A DNA stretch of 6,721 nucleotides. Origin: Pseudomonadota bacterium (GTDB taxonomy: Bacteria > Pseudomonadota > Alphaproteobacteria > Rhizobiales > Beijerinckiaceae). Within the stretch, counting starts at the first letter, position 1. Every line of letters begins with the position of its first letter. Made by a program: the position numbers and the translations under genes. The notes below the pieces were generated by a model, which ran no database searches, was not told where the DNA came from, and worked only from the letters and a program-made list of their open reading frames with translations. The stretch spans positions 1 to 6,721 of the forward strand of contig JAEWKL010000205.1 of the NCBI GenBank assembly GCA_023386115.1, given 5' to 3'. This document shows positions 1 through 5,222 of this stretch, piece by piece.

Positions 1-367
1 TCGCCGCCTCGGCGGCGGCGATGGCCTCGGGGAGACCGTCGGGCAGGCGGTCGCGCCGGCCGATCACGGTGAGGCGCACGCCGTCGCGGCGCAGGGCCTC
101 GATCTCGCGCGTCAGGTAGAGGCGCAGCAGGCCCATCAGCCCGGCCACCTCGGCCGGTGGGCGACGCCAGTTGTCGGCGGAGAAGGCGTAGAGCGTGAGC
201 GTGCCGATGCCCTGGCCGGGCGCGGCCCGCGCCACCCGGCGGACCGTCGCGACCCCGGCCTCGTGCCCGACGCCCCGGGGCAGGCCGCGGCTTTGCGCCC
301 AGCGGCCGTTGCCGTCCATGATGAGGCCGACATGCCGTTTCACTTCCCGATCAGAATTACTTTGCAT
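1..367 (-). CDS. uppS: Isoprenyl (undecaprenyl-type) diphosphate synthase, UppS family, 3'-truncated by window edge
   Basis: This is a cis-prenyltransferase that condenses isopentenyl diphosphate onto an allylic diphosphate to make long-chain polyprenyl diphosphate, the precursor of the bactoprenol lipid carrier for cell-wall glycans. Only the N-terminal 122 residues are present; the family is usually about 230-260 residues. The family signature is clear: RHVGLIMDGNGRW at residues 11-23, with the catalytic Asp18 and the GNGR diphosphate-binding loop. It is followed by RGVGHEAG (31-38), TLYAFSADNW (58-67) and VRLTVIG (97-103). The ATG at 365-367 is preceded by GGAG eight bases upstream, and an in-frame GTG lies immediately before it. 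The gene follows the regulator on the same strand with a gap of about 28 bp, so it may share that operon. It is not next to frr as in the usual housekeeping cluster, so it could be a second paralogue. A 17-bp inverted repeat covers the start codon. The family call is firm; the chain length of the product is unknown. Confidence 0.93.
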   Translation of the reverse strand, partial: MQSNSDREVKRHVGLIMDGNGRWAQSRGLPRGVGHEAGVATVRRVARAAPGQGIGTLTLYAFSADNWRRPPAEVAGLMGLLRLYLTREIEALRRDGVRLTVIGRRDRLPDGLPEAIAAAEAA

Positions 368-375
368 CACAAAGT
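359..375. promoter_or_regulatory. Putative operator: 17-bp inverted repeat over the uppS start codon
   Basis: The sequence ACTTTGCATCACAAAGT has perfect 6-bp arms (ACTTTG/CAAAGT) separated by 5 bp. It matches the site at 1427-1443 in arm sequence, arm length and spacing. It lies between the end of the winged-helix regulator gene and the uppS-like coding region, and it covers the ATG at 365-367. Because the same motif recurs at the promoter of the operon that encodes the regulator, I infer that it is the regulator's binding site. A bound protein here would block initiation or elongation into uppS. Confidence 0.6.
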
Positions 376-395
376 CTCCGGGTAAAAGGGGGAGA

Positions 396-791
396 TCAGG
401 CGGGGAGAGGGTCGGGGTCGTCGCCGCCCCGACCCTGGTCCTGTCCTTGGTCCTGTCCTTGCCGCGCCGCCTCGGCGGCGTCGCGGACCACGCGCTCCAG
501 CACCGCGAGGTAATCGACGAAGCGCTGCCGCCCGGCGGGGGTGAGGCGGCAGGTGGTGAGCGGGCGCCGCCCCTCGTAGCCCTTGCGGATCTCGACCAGA
601 CCGGCCTCCTCCAGCACCGCGAGGTGGCGGCTGAGATTGCCGTCGGTCAGGCCGCAGAGCTGCTTGAGGTCGGAGAAGGCGAGGGGCTTGGGATGGGCGG
701 CCAGCGAGGTGAGCAGGCTGAGGCGCGCCCGCTCGTGCAGCACCCGGTCGAGCCCGTCATAGGCGTAGGGCGCGGAGTCACGCCCGGCCAT
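396..791 (-). CDS. Winged-helix transcriptional regulator (HTH_34/MarR-ArsR-like), 131 aa
   Basis: This is a small cytoplasmic DNA-binding regulator. A first helix (LDRVLHERARLSLLTSL, residues 14-30) leads into the helix-turn-helix FSDLKQLCGLTDGNLSRHLAVLEEAGLV (39-66). The wing is EIRKGYEGRRPLTTCRLTP (67-85), and a C-terminal helix (GRQRFVDYLAVLERVV) probably dimerises. The recognition-helix text LTDGNLSRHL and the GRRP...T..LT wing are typical of PF13601-type regulators, and I see no metal-binding cysteine pair. The start is the ATG at 789-791, which has GGAGG five bases upstream. The start lies inside the end of the membrane-protein gene (14-bp overlap), which suggests translational coupling and a shared mRNA. 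The last ~20 residues are a low-complexity QGQDQGQDQG tail rich in Asp and Gly. It probably represses its own operon through the 17-bp inverted repeats; the effector is unknown. Confidence 0.87.
   Translation of the reverse strand: MAGRDSAPYAYDGLDRVLHERARLSLLTSLAAHPKPLAFSDLKQLCGLTDGNLSRHLAVLEEAGLVEIRKGYEGRRPLTTCRLTPAGRQRFVDYLAVLERVVRDAAEAARQGQDQGQDQGRGGDDPDPLPA
437..460 (-). repeat. Two perfect 12-bp tandem repeats in the regulator's 3' end
   Basis: The unit GGTCCTGTCCTT (plus strand) occurs twice back to back. On the minus strand the repeat region encodes the Gln/Gly/Asp tail (QGQDQGQDQG) of the winged-helix regulator. Because 12 is a multiple of three, gain or loss of a unit would keep the frame and only lengthen or shorten the tail. 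Confidence 0.85.
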
Positions 792-1410
792 CGGTGCCTC
801 CGGAGCTGAGATGGAGGATGACGGCGAGCAGGCCCTGGCCGACCGCGAAGGGCAGGCCCATGGTCCAGGGCGAGAGGGCGTGCCCCTCCGAGGCGGCCGC
901 GATGGCGCCGAGGCCCGCGACGAGGTACCAGCCCGCCGCCCAGGCGACCGGCCGCGGCAGGGCGCGCAAGGACGCGAACAGCCCGAGGCCGACCAGGATC
1001 TGCCACAGGCCCGGCAGCAGCCACAGGGAATCCGGGGCGAGGCGCGCCAGCACCAGGAGCAGCAGGGCGCCGGCGGCACCGGCCGGCAGGAAGGCCTCGA
1101 CGGCGTTGAGGATCATCGCGTCGGCGAGGCCGGAATGGTGCCGGCGGCTGCGCGCCAGCATCTCGGCCCCGACCACCCCGACGCAGACGATCGCGGCGGC
1201 GATCCATCCGGCGAGGAAGACGAGAGGCTGCACCGTCGGATCGTCGAGGAGGAGGGCCTGAAGGCCTGCGGTCACGAGCGCCAGGGCGCTGGTGACCGCG
1301 AGCGCGGAGGGGCCGTAGCCCTGGAAGGCGGTGCCGGCGGCGACCTGGAGGCGGATCGCCCCGATATCGGCCAGCACCTTGTCGAGATCGGCCCTGTCGG
1401 GGTCGCGCAT
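778..1410 (-). CDS. Six-helix integral membrane protein, regulator-linked, unknown function, 210 aa
   Basis: I do not recognise a named family with confidence. After a polar N-terminus (MRDPDRADLDKVLADIGAIRLQ) there are about six hydrophobic segments, at roughly residues 33-53, 63-84, 104-124, 127-147, 154-173 and 183-200. A short cytosolic-looking basic loop (LARSRRHH, 85-92) follows the second. There is no signal peptide and no obvious catalytic motif or transporter signature. The start chosen is the ATG at 1408-1410, with GAG seven bases upstream; a TTG at 1465-1467 would add 19 residues but would put the inverted repeat and -10 box inside the gene. The 3' end overlaps the winged-helix regulator by 14 bp. 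Pairing a small winged-helix regulator with a multipass membrane protein suggests the regulator controls it, perhaps in an envelope-stress or membrane-homeostasis response. That role is inference. Confidence 0.82.
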   Translation of the reverse strand: MRDPDRADLDKVLADIGAIRLQVAAGTAFQGYGPSALAVTSALALVTAGLQALLLDDPTVQPLVFLAGWIAAAIVCVGVVGAEMLARSRRHHSGLADAMILNAVEAFLPAGAAGALLLLVLARLAPDSLWLLPGLWQILVGLGLFASLRALPRPVAWAAGWYLVAGLGAIAAASEGHALSPWTMGLPFAVGQGLLAVILHLSSGGTDGRA

Positions 1411-1426
1411 CGGGATGCTCGCATCA

Positions 1427-1443
1427 ACTTTACAATGCAAAGT
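1427..1443. promoter_or_regulatory. Putative operator: 17-bp inverted repeat upstream of the membrane protein-regulator operon
   Basis: The sequence ACTTTACAATGCAAAGT is an inverted repeat with one mismatched pair: ACTTTACA and TGCAAAGT about a single central base. It has the same architecture as the site at 359-375. It lies 17 bp upstream of the membrane-protein ATG and overlaps the best -10 candidate. A further half-site, GCAAAGT, lies at 1454-1460, exactly 17 bp from the GCAAAGT half of this palindrome. Position and recurrence support a role as the operator of the adjacent winged-helix regulator (inference). Confidence 0.65.
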
Positions 1444-1457
1444 AAGCCGGTCCGCAA
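1429..1457 (-). promoter_or_regulatory. Candidate sigma70-type promoter for the membrane protein-regulator operon
   Basis: On the minus strand a -35-like TTGCGG (1457-1452) and a -10-like TGTAAA (1434-1429) are separated by 17 bp. The matches to consensus are moderate. Transcription would start near 1422 and give a very short leader before the ATG at 1410. The -10 box lies within the 17-bp inverted repeat, as expected for direct repression. Confidence 0.4.
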
Positions 1458-1473
1458 AGTCACGCAAGCGGAT

Positions 1474-1497
1474 TCGGGCGGTCGCAGGACCGCCCGA
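1474..1497 (-). terminator. Hairpin downstream of the amidase gene
   Basis: Perfect 10-bp arms TCGGGCGGTC and GACCGCCCGA surround a 4-base loop, starting 20 bp after the amidase stop codon. No run of T follows on the minus strand, so it may act as a weak intrinsic terminator, an mRNA-stabilising 3' end or a Rho-assisted site. It separates the amidase from the next minus-strand promoter. Confidence 0.55.
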
Positions 1498-1517
1498 TGG
1501 TTGTTGACCGGCAGCCC

Positions 1518-2756
1518 TTACCGGTTGGCCCGCGCCAGGGCGGCGTGGAGCAGGAGGTTCACGCCCGGCAGGGTCGGCTCCAGGGCGATGTCCTCGGCCT
1601 CGTTGTGGGTGATTCCGTCCCGGCAGGGGGTGAAGATCATGCAGGCCGGGGCGACCCGGGCGACGTGGTAGGCGTCGTGGCCGGCCTGGGAGCGCAGGTC
1701 CATGGTCGGGATCTCCAGTCGCCCGGCGGTCTCGCGTAAGAGGCCGATCAGCCCGTCATCGAAGGAGAAGACCCCGAAGCCCCATTCCTCGGCGACGGAG
1801 ATCTGCGTGAGCGAGCGGGCGGCGCAGTCGGGCAGGGCGGCGCGCAGGGACGCCTTCATGGTCTCGAGGGTCTCGAGTTTCGGCGCCCGCATGTCGATGA
1901 ACAGCTCGGCGTATTCCGACAGGGTGCCGGGGAGGTTCGGCACCAGGTCGAGGCGGGCGGCGGTGGCCTTGGCGTCGGTGTCGGCGTGCGCCCAGCCGAT
2001 GTCGTTGACCGCCACCGCCACCATGGCGGCGCCCACCAGCGCATTGTGGCGCTCGCTCATCGGGGTCGGGCCGGTATGGGCGGTGGCGCCCTCGACGGCG
2101 ATGCGCATGCCGCAGCTCGGATAGCCGCCCGTCACGATGCCGACCGGCACCCCGGCCCGGTCGAGGGCCGGGCCCTGCTCGATGTGCAATTCGAAATAGG
2201 CGTCGATGGTGCGCCCGCCGACGGGCGCCGAGCCGCGATAGCCGATGCCGTCGAGGGCGTCGCCGAAGCGGATCCCGTCGCGGTCGCGCCGGTTCTCGAC
2301 CCAGTCCGGCGTCGCCTGGCCCGACCAGGCCAGCGAGCAGAGCATCGGCGGCGAGAACCGCGCGCCCTCCTCGTTGGTCCAGTTCACCACCTCGATGGCG
2401 CGTCGCGTCGCGATCCCGAGATCGTCGAGGGTGCGCAGGACCTCCAGCCCCGCGAGCACGCCGAGGATGCCGTCGAAGCGCCCGCCGGCCCATTGCGTGT
2501 CGAGGTGGCTGCCGATCACCACCGGCGGCAGGCCGGGCTCGGTGCCCTCGCGCCTGAGCACCATGTTGCCGAGGCCGTCGATGGTGAGGGGATAGCCGCC
2601 CTCCGCGGCCCAGGTCTTCAGCTGGTCGCGCACCACCCGGTCCGGCTCGGTCAGGGTCAGGCGCCGCAAGCCCCCCCGGGGCCCGGTGCCGATGCCGGCC
2701 GACACCATCAGGGTGTCCCAGAGCCGGTTGCCGTTCACGGAGAGGTTGGTGGTCAT
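1518..2756 (-). CDS. M20-family Zn-dependent amidase, N-carbamoyl-amino acid/allantoate amidohydrolase type, 412 aa
   Basis: This is a cytoplasmic binuclear metallo-hydrolase of the hydantoinase/carbamoylase group (AllC, beta-ureidopropionase, L-carbamoylase), which cleaves N-carbamoyl or ureido groups from amino-acid-like substrates. All expected metal ligands are visible: GSHLDT (His84), GGRFDG (Asp95, bridging), NEEGARF (Glu129/130), LHIEQGP (His191) and THNEAE (His384). The lid/dimerisation domain carries ATAHTGPTPMSERHNAL (224-240), and GHDA is at 359-362. The length is typical. The ATG at 2754-2756 has GAGG nine bases upstream; an in-frame GTG at 2769-2771 has poorer support. The gene lies 97 bp downstream of the nitronate monooxygenase-like gene on the same strand, with a hairpin between them. 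The substrate cannot be assigned: no other purine, pyrimidine or hydantoin gene is in view. Confidence 0.9.
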   Translation of the reverse strand: MTTNLSVNGNRLWDTLMVSAGIGTGPRGGLRRLTLTEPDRVVRDQLKTWAAEGGYPLTIDGLGNMVLRREGTEPGLPPVVIGSHLDTQWAGGRFDGILGVLAGLEVLRTLDDLGIATRRAIEVVNWTNEEGARFSPPMLCSLAWSGQATPDWVENRRDRDGIRFGDALDGIGYRGSAPVGGRTIDAYFELHIEQGPALDRAGVPVGIVTGGYPSCGMRIAVEGATAHTGPTPMSERHNALVGAAMVAVAVNDIGWAHADTDAKATAARLDLVPNLPGTLSEYAELFIDMRAPKLETLETMKASLRAALPDCAARSLTQISVAEEWGFGVFSFDDGLIGLLRETAGRLEIPTMDLRSQAGHDAYHVARVAPACMIFTPCRDGITHNEAEDIALEPTLPGVNLLLHAALARANR

Positions 2757-2810
2757 CGCTTTAGGCCTCACGCCACGCGTCGGGGATTGCGCGCGCCAGG
2801 ATGCGAGGAC

Positions 2811-2838
2811 CGTGCCCGGCGGACAAGCGCCGGGCGCG
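2811..2838 (-). terminator. GC-rich hairpin between the monooxygenase and amidase genes
   Basis: The arms GCCCGGCG (2814-2821) and CGCCGGGC (2828-2835) enclose a 6-base loop. A G-T wobble and two further pairs extend the stem to 2811 and 2838. It lies about 15 bp past the monooxygenase stop codon, with no T tract. It may attenuate readthrough or protect the 3' end, so the two genes could be expressed at different levels from one message. Confidence 0.4.
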
Positions 2839-2853
2839 GGGGTCGGATGCGCG

Positions 2854-3804
2854 CTACCCGAGCCGCGCCCGCGCCGCCGCGTATTCCGCCTTCAGCCGGT
2901 CGATCACCACGGCCGTCGCGGGCGCGTCGTCGATGGTGCCGACGCCCTGGCCGGCGCCCCAGATGTCGCGCCAGGCCTTGGTGGTGCCGGAGCCGAAATT
3001 CATCTTGGTCTTGTCGACCTCCGGCAGCGCGTTGGGGTCGAGGCCGGCGGCGGTCACGCTCGGCTTGAGGTAGTTGCCCGGCACGCCGGTGAAGTAGGGG
3101 GTGTAGAGCACGTCGGCGGCCGTCGTGCCGACGATCATCTCCTTGTAGGCCGGGGCGGCGTTGGCCTCCTGCGTGGCGATGAACCGCGTGCCCATATAGG
3201 CGAGGTCCGCGCCCATCGCCTGGGCGGCCAGGATCGCGTCGCCGGTGGTGATCGCGCCCGACAGGATCAGCGGGCCGTCGTAGAAGCGCCGCACCTCGCC
3301 GACGAGGGCGAAGGGCGAGAGCGTGCCGGCATGGCCCCCGGCCCCGGCGCAGACCAGGATCAGCCCGTCGACCCCGGCCTCCAGCGCCTTCTCGGCGTGG
3401 CGCACCGTCGTGACGTCGTGGAACACCAGCCCGCCCCAGCCGTGCACCGCCGAGACCACCGCGTCGGGGGCGCGCAGCGAGGTGATGATGATCGGCACCT
3501 TGTGCCTGGCGCAGGCCGCCAGGTCGTGCTCGAGCCGGTCGTTCGAGGCGTGGACGATCTGGTTGACGGCGTAGGGCGCGACGATGCGCGTAGGATCCGC
3601 CGCCCTGGCCTCGTCGAGCGCCGCGTCGATCCGGGTCAGCCACTCGTCCAGCGCCTCCTTCGGCCGGGCGTTGAGGGCCGGGAACGAGCCGACGATGCCG
3701 TTCACGCACTGGGCGATGACCAGTTCCGGCCCCGAGACGATGAACATCGGCGAGGCGATCACCGGCAGGGCGAGGGCGTGGCGGAGGCTGTCGGGCAGGG
3801 ACAT
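2854..3804 (-). CDS. Nitronate monooxygenase-like (2-nitropropane dioxygenase family) flavoprotein, 316 aa
   Basis: This is an FMN-dependent TIM-barrel enzyme. Characterised members oxidise alkyl nitronates such as propionate 3-nitronate to carbonyl compounds and nitrite. Family features include SPMFIVSGPELV (18-29), VGSFPALNAR (38-47), the glycine-rich CAGAGGHAGTLSPFALV segment (152-168, with the conserved His158), LILSGAITTGDAILAAQAMGAD (179-200, phosphate-binding region) and MGTRFIATQEA (204-214). The C-terminus holds a GSGTTKAWRDIWGAGQGVG segment (271-289). The start is the ATG at 3802-3804, with GGGAG about 12 bases upstream; an in-frame GTG 14 codons earlier is less likely. The gene is the first of a probable two-gene unit with the amidase and is divergent from the serine hydrolase. 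The exact substrate is uncertain, since many members annotated this way are untested. Confidence 0.9.
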   Translation of the reverse strand: MSLPDSLRHALALPVIASPMFIVSGPELVIAQCVNGIVGSFPALNARPKEALDEWLTRIDAALDEARAADPTRIVAPYAVNQIVHASNDRLEHDLAACARHKVPIIITSLRAPDAVVSAVHGWGGLVFHDVTTVRHAEKALEAGVDGLILVCAGAGGHAGTLSPFALVGEVRRFYDGPLILSGAITTGDAILAAQAMGADLAYMGTRFIATQEANAAPAYKEMIVGTTAADVLYTPYFTGVPGNYLKPSVTAAGLDPNALPEVDKTKMNFGSGTTKAWRDIWGAGQGVGTIDDAPATAVVIDRLKAEYAAARARLG

Positions 3805-3822
3805 CGGCGGCGTGGCTCCCGG

Positions 3823-3857
3823 GGTTTCGTTGACGGTCTCGTTCACGAGGTCTCGTT
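3823..3857. repeat. Three 9-bp direct repeats in the divergent promoter region
   Basis: GGTYTCGTT occurs at 3823-3831, 3835-3843 and 3849-3857, spaced 12 and 14 bp apart, just upstream of the monooxygenase start. Repeats at near-helical spacing in a divergent intergenic region could bind a regulator. They also overlap a possible N-terminal extension of the monooxygenase, where they would encode the repeated NET residues, so they may be coincidental. Confidence 0.4.
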
Positions 3858-3902
3858 GCGCTCCCGCATCGCACCAGGCGCCGGGTGCGGTCAACGGGCG
3901 GC

Positions 3903-3930
3903 TTGACGGGGACCGGCGCCGGCATTCCTG
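3903..3930 (+). promoter_or_regulatory. Weak candidate promoter for the serine hydrolase gene
   Basis: A good -35 match, TTGACG (3903-3908), is followed after 15-17 bp by only weak -10 candidates around 3924-3930 (ATTCCT or TTCCTG). The placement, about 35 bp upstream of the GTG start, fits. The -10 assignment is uncertain. Confidence 0.3.
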
Positions 3931-3951
3931 TTCGCGCCTCCCCTCATCATC

Positions 3952-3957
3952 AGGAGG
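3952..3957 (+). promoter_or_regulatory. Consensus Shine-Dalgarno AGGAGG fixing a GTG start
   Basis: AGGAGG lies six bases before the GTG at 3964. This is the strongest ribosome-binding site in the window. It decides the start of the serine hydrolase, which would otherwise have no ATG until residue 25. Confidence 0.8.
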
Positions 3958-3963
3958 CACGGC

Positions 3964-5184
3964 GTGCAGGCTGAGATCGGAACCCCGGAGGCCGTCGGCC
4001 TCTCGTCGGAGCGGCTGGAGCGGATCGTCCCGTGGATGCGGGACTACGTCGCGGCCGGCAAGCTGCCGGGCCTGTCGGTGACCGTGGCCCGGCGCGGCCA
4101 GGTGGTGTTTTCCCGCTCCGAGGGCCTGCGCGACCTCGCCCGCGGCCTGCCGATGGAGCACGACACCATCGTGCGCATCTACTCGATGACGAAGCCGCTG
4201 ACCTCGGTGGCGATCCTGATGCTGTACGAGGAGGGCCGGTTCCAGCTCGACGACCCCATCACCCGATTCCTGCCGGAGTTCCGCACCATGCGGGTGCTCG
4301 TCGGCGGCAGCCGGCTGCGCCCTGAGACCGTGCCGGCGGAGCGCGACATCACCTTCCGCGATCTCCTCACCCACACCTCCGGTCTCACCTACGGCTTCAT
4401 GGACGCGACGCTGGTCGACCGGATGTACCGGGAGGAGGGCGTCGACTTCCAGACCGCCGAGACCTCGCTCGCCGAGGTGGTGGCCAAGGCCGCACGCCTG
4501 CCGCTGCTCGCCCAGCCGGGGGCGGAGTGGAACTACAGCATCGCCACCGACGTGCTCGGCCACCTCGTGGCGGTGATCTCGGGACAACCCTTCGACGACT
4601 TTTTGCGCGAGCGGATCATCCGGCCGCTCGGCATGGTCGATACCGACTTCCACGTCCCGGCCGACAAGATCGCCCGCTTCGCCTCGAACTACGCGCTCGG
4701 CGAGGGCGGCCGGCTGATCCTGATCGACGACGCCCGCGAGGGCCGCTACGCCCGTCCCCGCACCGTGCCGTCGGGCGGCGGCGGCCTCGTCTCGACGGCG
4801 GCCGACTACGCCCGGTTCTGCCGCTTCATCCTGGGCGGCGGGGCGCTCGACGGGGTGCGGCTTCTGGGCCGCAAGACCGTGGCCTTGATGACCGCCAACC
4901 ACCTGCGCGGCGACCTCGCCGATATGGGCCAGCCGCGCTTCTCGGAATCGAGCTACAGCGGCATCGGCTTCGGCCTCGGATTCTCGGTGATGCTCGATCC
5001 GGCGAAGGCGCAGATCCTCGGCACCCCGGGCGAGGTCGCCTGGGGCGGGGCGGCCTCGACGGCGTTCTGGATCGACCCCGCCGAGGACCTGTTCGTGATC
5101 CTGCTGACGCAGCTCATGCCGTCCTCGACCTGGCCGATCCGGCGCGAGCTGCGGGTGCTCACCTACGCGGCGATCACGGAGTGA
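3964..5184 (+). CDS. Serine hydrolase of the class C beta-lactamase/EstB (family VIII esterase) group, 406 aa
   Basis: This is a penicillin-binding-protein-fold serine hydrolase. Characterised relatives include family VIII carboxylesterases, D-aminopeptidases and 6-aminohexanoate-dimer hydrolase. The nucleophile motif S-x-x-K is SMTK (Ser74, Lys77). The second motif is the Tyr191-Ser-Ile of WNYSIATDVLGHLVA, with Tyr as general base. The third motif, normally KTG, appears as Trp360-Gly-Gly, as in EstB-type esterases rather than true AmpC lactamases. The conserved LLTHTSG is at 135-141. No signal peptide is seen, so the enzyme is probably cytoplasmic, which argues against a role in antibiotic resistance. 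The GTG start is fixed by AGGAGG. The gene is divergent from the monooxygenase, and its stop codon lies inside a palindromic repeat shared with the convergent DUF2189 gene. The substrate is unknown; an ester or amide linked to the neighbouring enzymes is possible (inference). Confidence 0.92.
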   Translation: MQAEIGTPEAVGLSSERLERIVPWMRDYVAAGKLPGLSVTVARRGQVVFSRSEGLRDLARGLPMEHDTIVRIYSMTKPLTSVAILMLYEEGRFQLDDPITRFLPEFRTMRVLVGGSRLRPETVPAERDITFRDLLTHTSGLTYGFMDATLVDRMYREEGVDFQTAETSLAEVVAKAARLPLLAQPGAEWNYSIATDVLGHLVAVISGQPFDDFLRERIIRPLGMVDTDFHVPADKIARFASNYALGEGGRLILIDDAREGRYARPRTVPSGGGGLVSTAADYARFCRFILGGGALDGVRLLGRKTVALMTANHLRGDLADMGQPRFSESSYSGIGFGLGFSVMLDPAKAQILGTPGEVAWGGAASTAFWIDPAEDLFVILLTQLMPSSTWPIRRELRVLTYAAITE

Positions 5185-5209
5185 TCGCGGCGATCACCGG
5201 GTGATCGCC
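5170..5209. repeat. Tandem duplication of a 20-bp palindromic unit at the 3' end of the serine hydrolase
   Basis: GCGATCACGGAGTGATCGCG (5170-5189) is followed directly by GCGATCACCGGGTGATCGCC (5190-5209), with 17 of 20 bases identical. Each unit is itself an inverted repeat (GCGATCAC/GTGATCGC). The first unit encodes the hydrolase's last residues and its TGA stop. Confidence 0.85.
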
Positions 5210-5216
5210 GCGGTCA
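5182..5216. terminator. Strong hairpin between convergent genes, probable bidirectional terminator
   Basis: Perfect 13-bp arms CGCGGCGATCACC (5186-5198) and GGTGATCGCCGCG (5200-5212) flank one central base. A wobble pair and three more pairs extend the stem to 5182-5216. It overlaps the stop codon of the serine hydrolase and ends seven bases before the stop codon of the DUF2189 gene. No T tract follows, but position and stem strength suit termination or 3'-end protection in both directions. Confidence 0.6.
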
Positions 5217-5222
5217 TAGCCG

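Noticed and set aside
396..1079. A 227-residue version of the winged-helix regulator starting at 1079
   Set aside because: Its first ~95 residues are Pro/Arg/Ser/Cys-rich, out-of-frame translation of the membrane-protein gene. The ATG at 791 has GGAGG at ideal spacing.
1411..1467. TTG start at 1467 adding 19 residues to the membrane protein
   Set aside because: It would place the palindromic operator and the best promoter within the coding region. The ATG at 1410 begins a normal charged N-terminus.
195..1671. Long plus-strand open frames over the regulator and membrane-protein genes
   Set aside because: They have no family resemblance and a shadow-type composition, and are antisense to recognisable genes.
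1986..3906. Plus-strand open frames of 360 and 406 codons
   Set aside because: Both are antisense to the amidase and monooxygenase, rich in Arg/Gly/His/Val/Asp and typical of high-GC complementary frames.
2854..4902. A 682-residue minus-strand frame that would extend the monooxygenase across the serine hydrolase gene
   Set aside because: Only the C-terminal 316 residues match a family. The upstream part is antisense to a gene with intact catalytic motifs and a consensus ribosome site, and it reads as His/Arg/Gly/Asp-rich shadow sequence.
3964..5184. Antibiotic-resistance beta-lactamase
   Set aside because: There is no signal peptide, and the third motif is Trp-Gly-Gly rather than Lys-Thr-Gly, which fits EstB-type esterases and related hydrolases.
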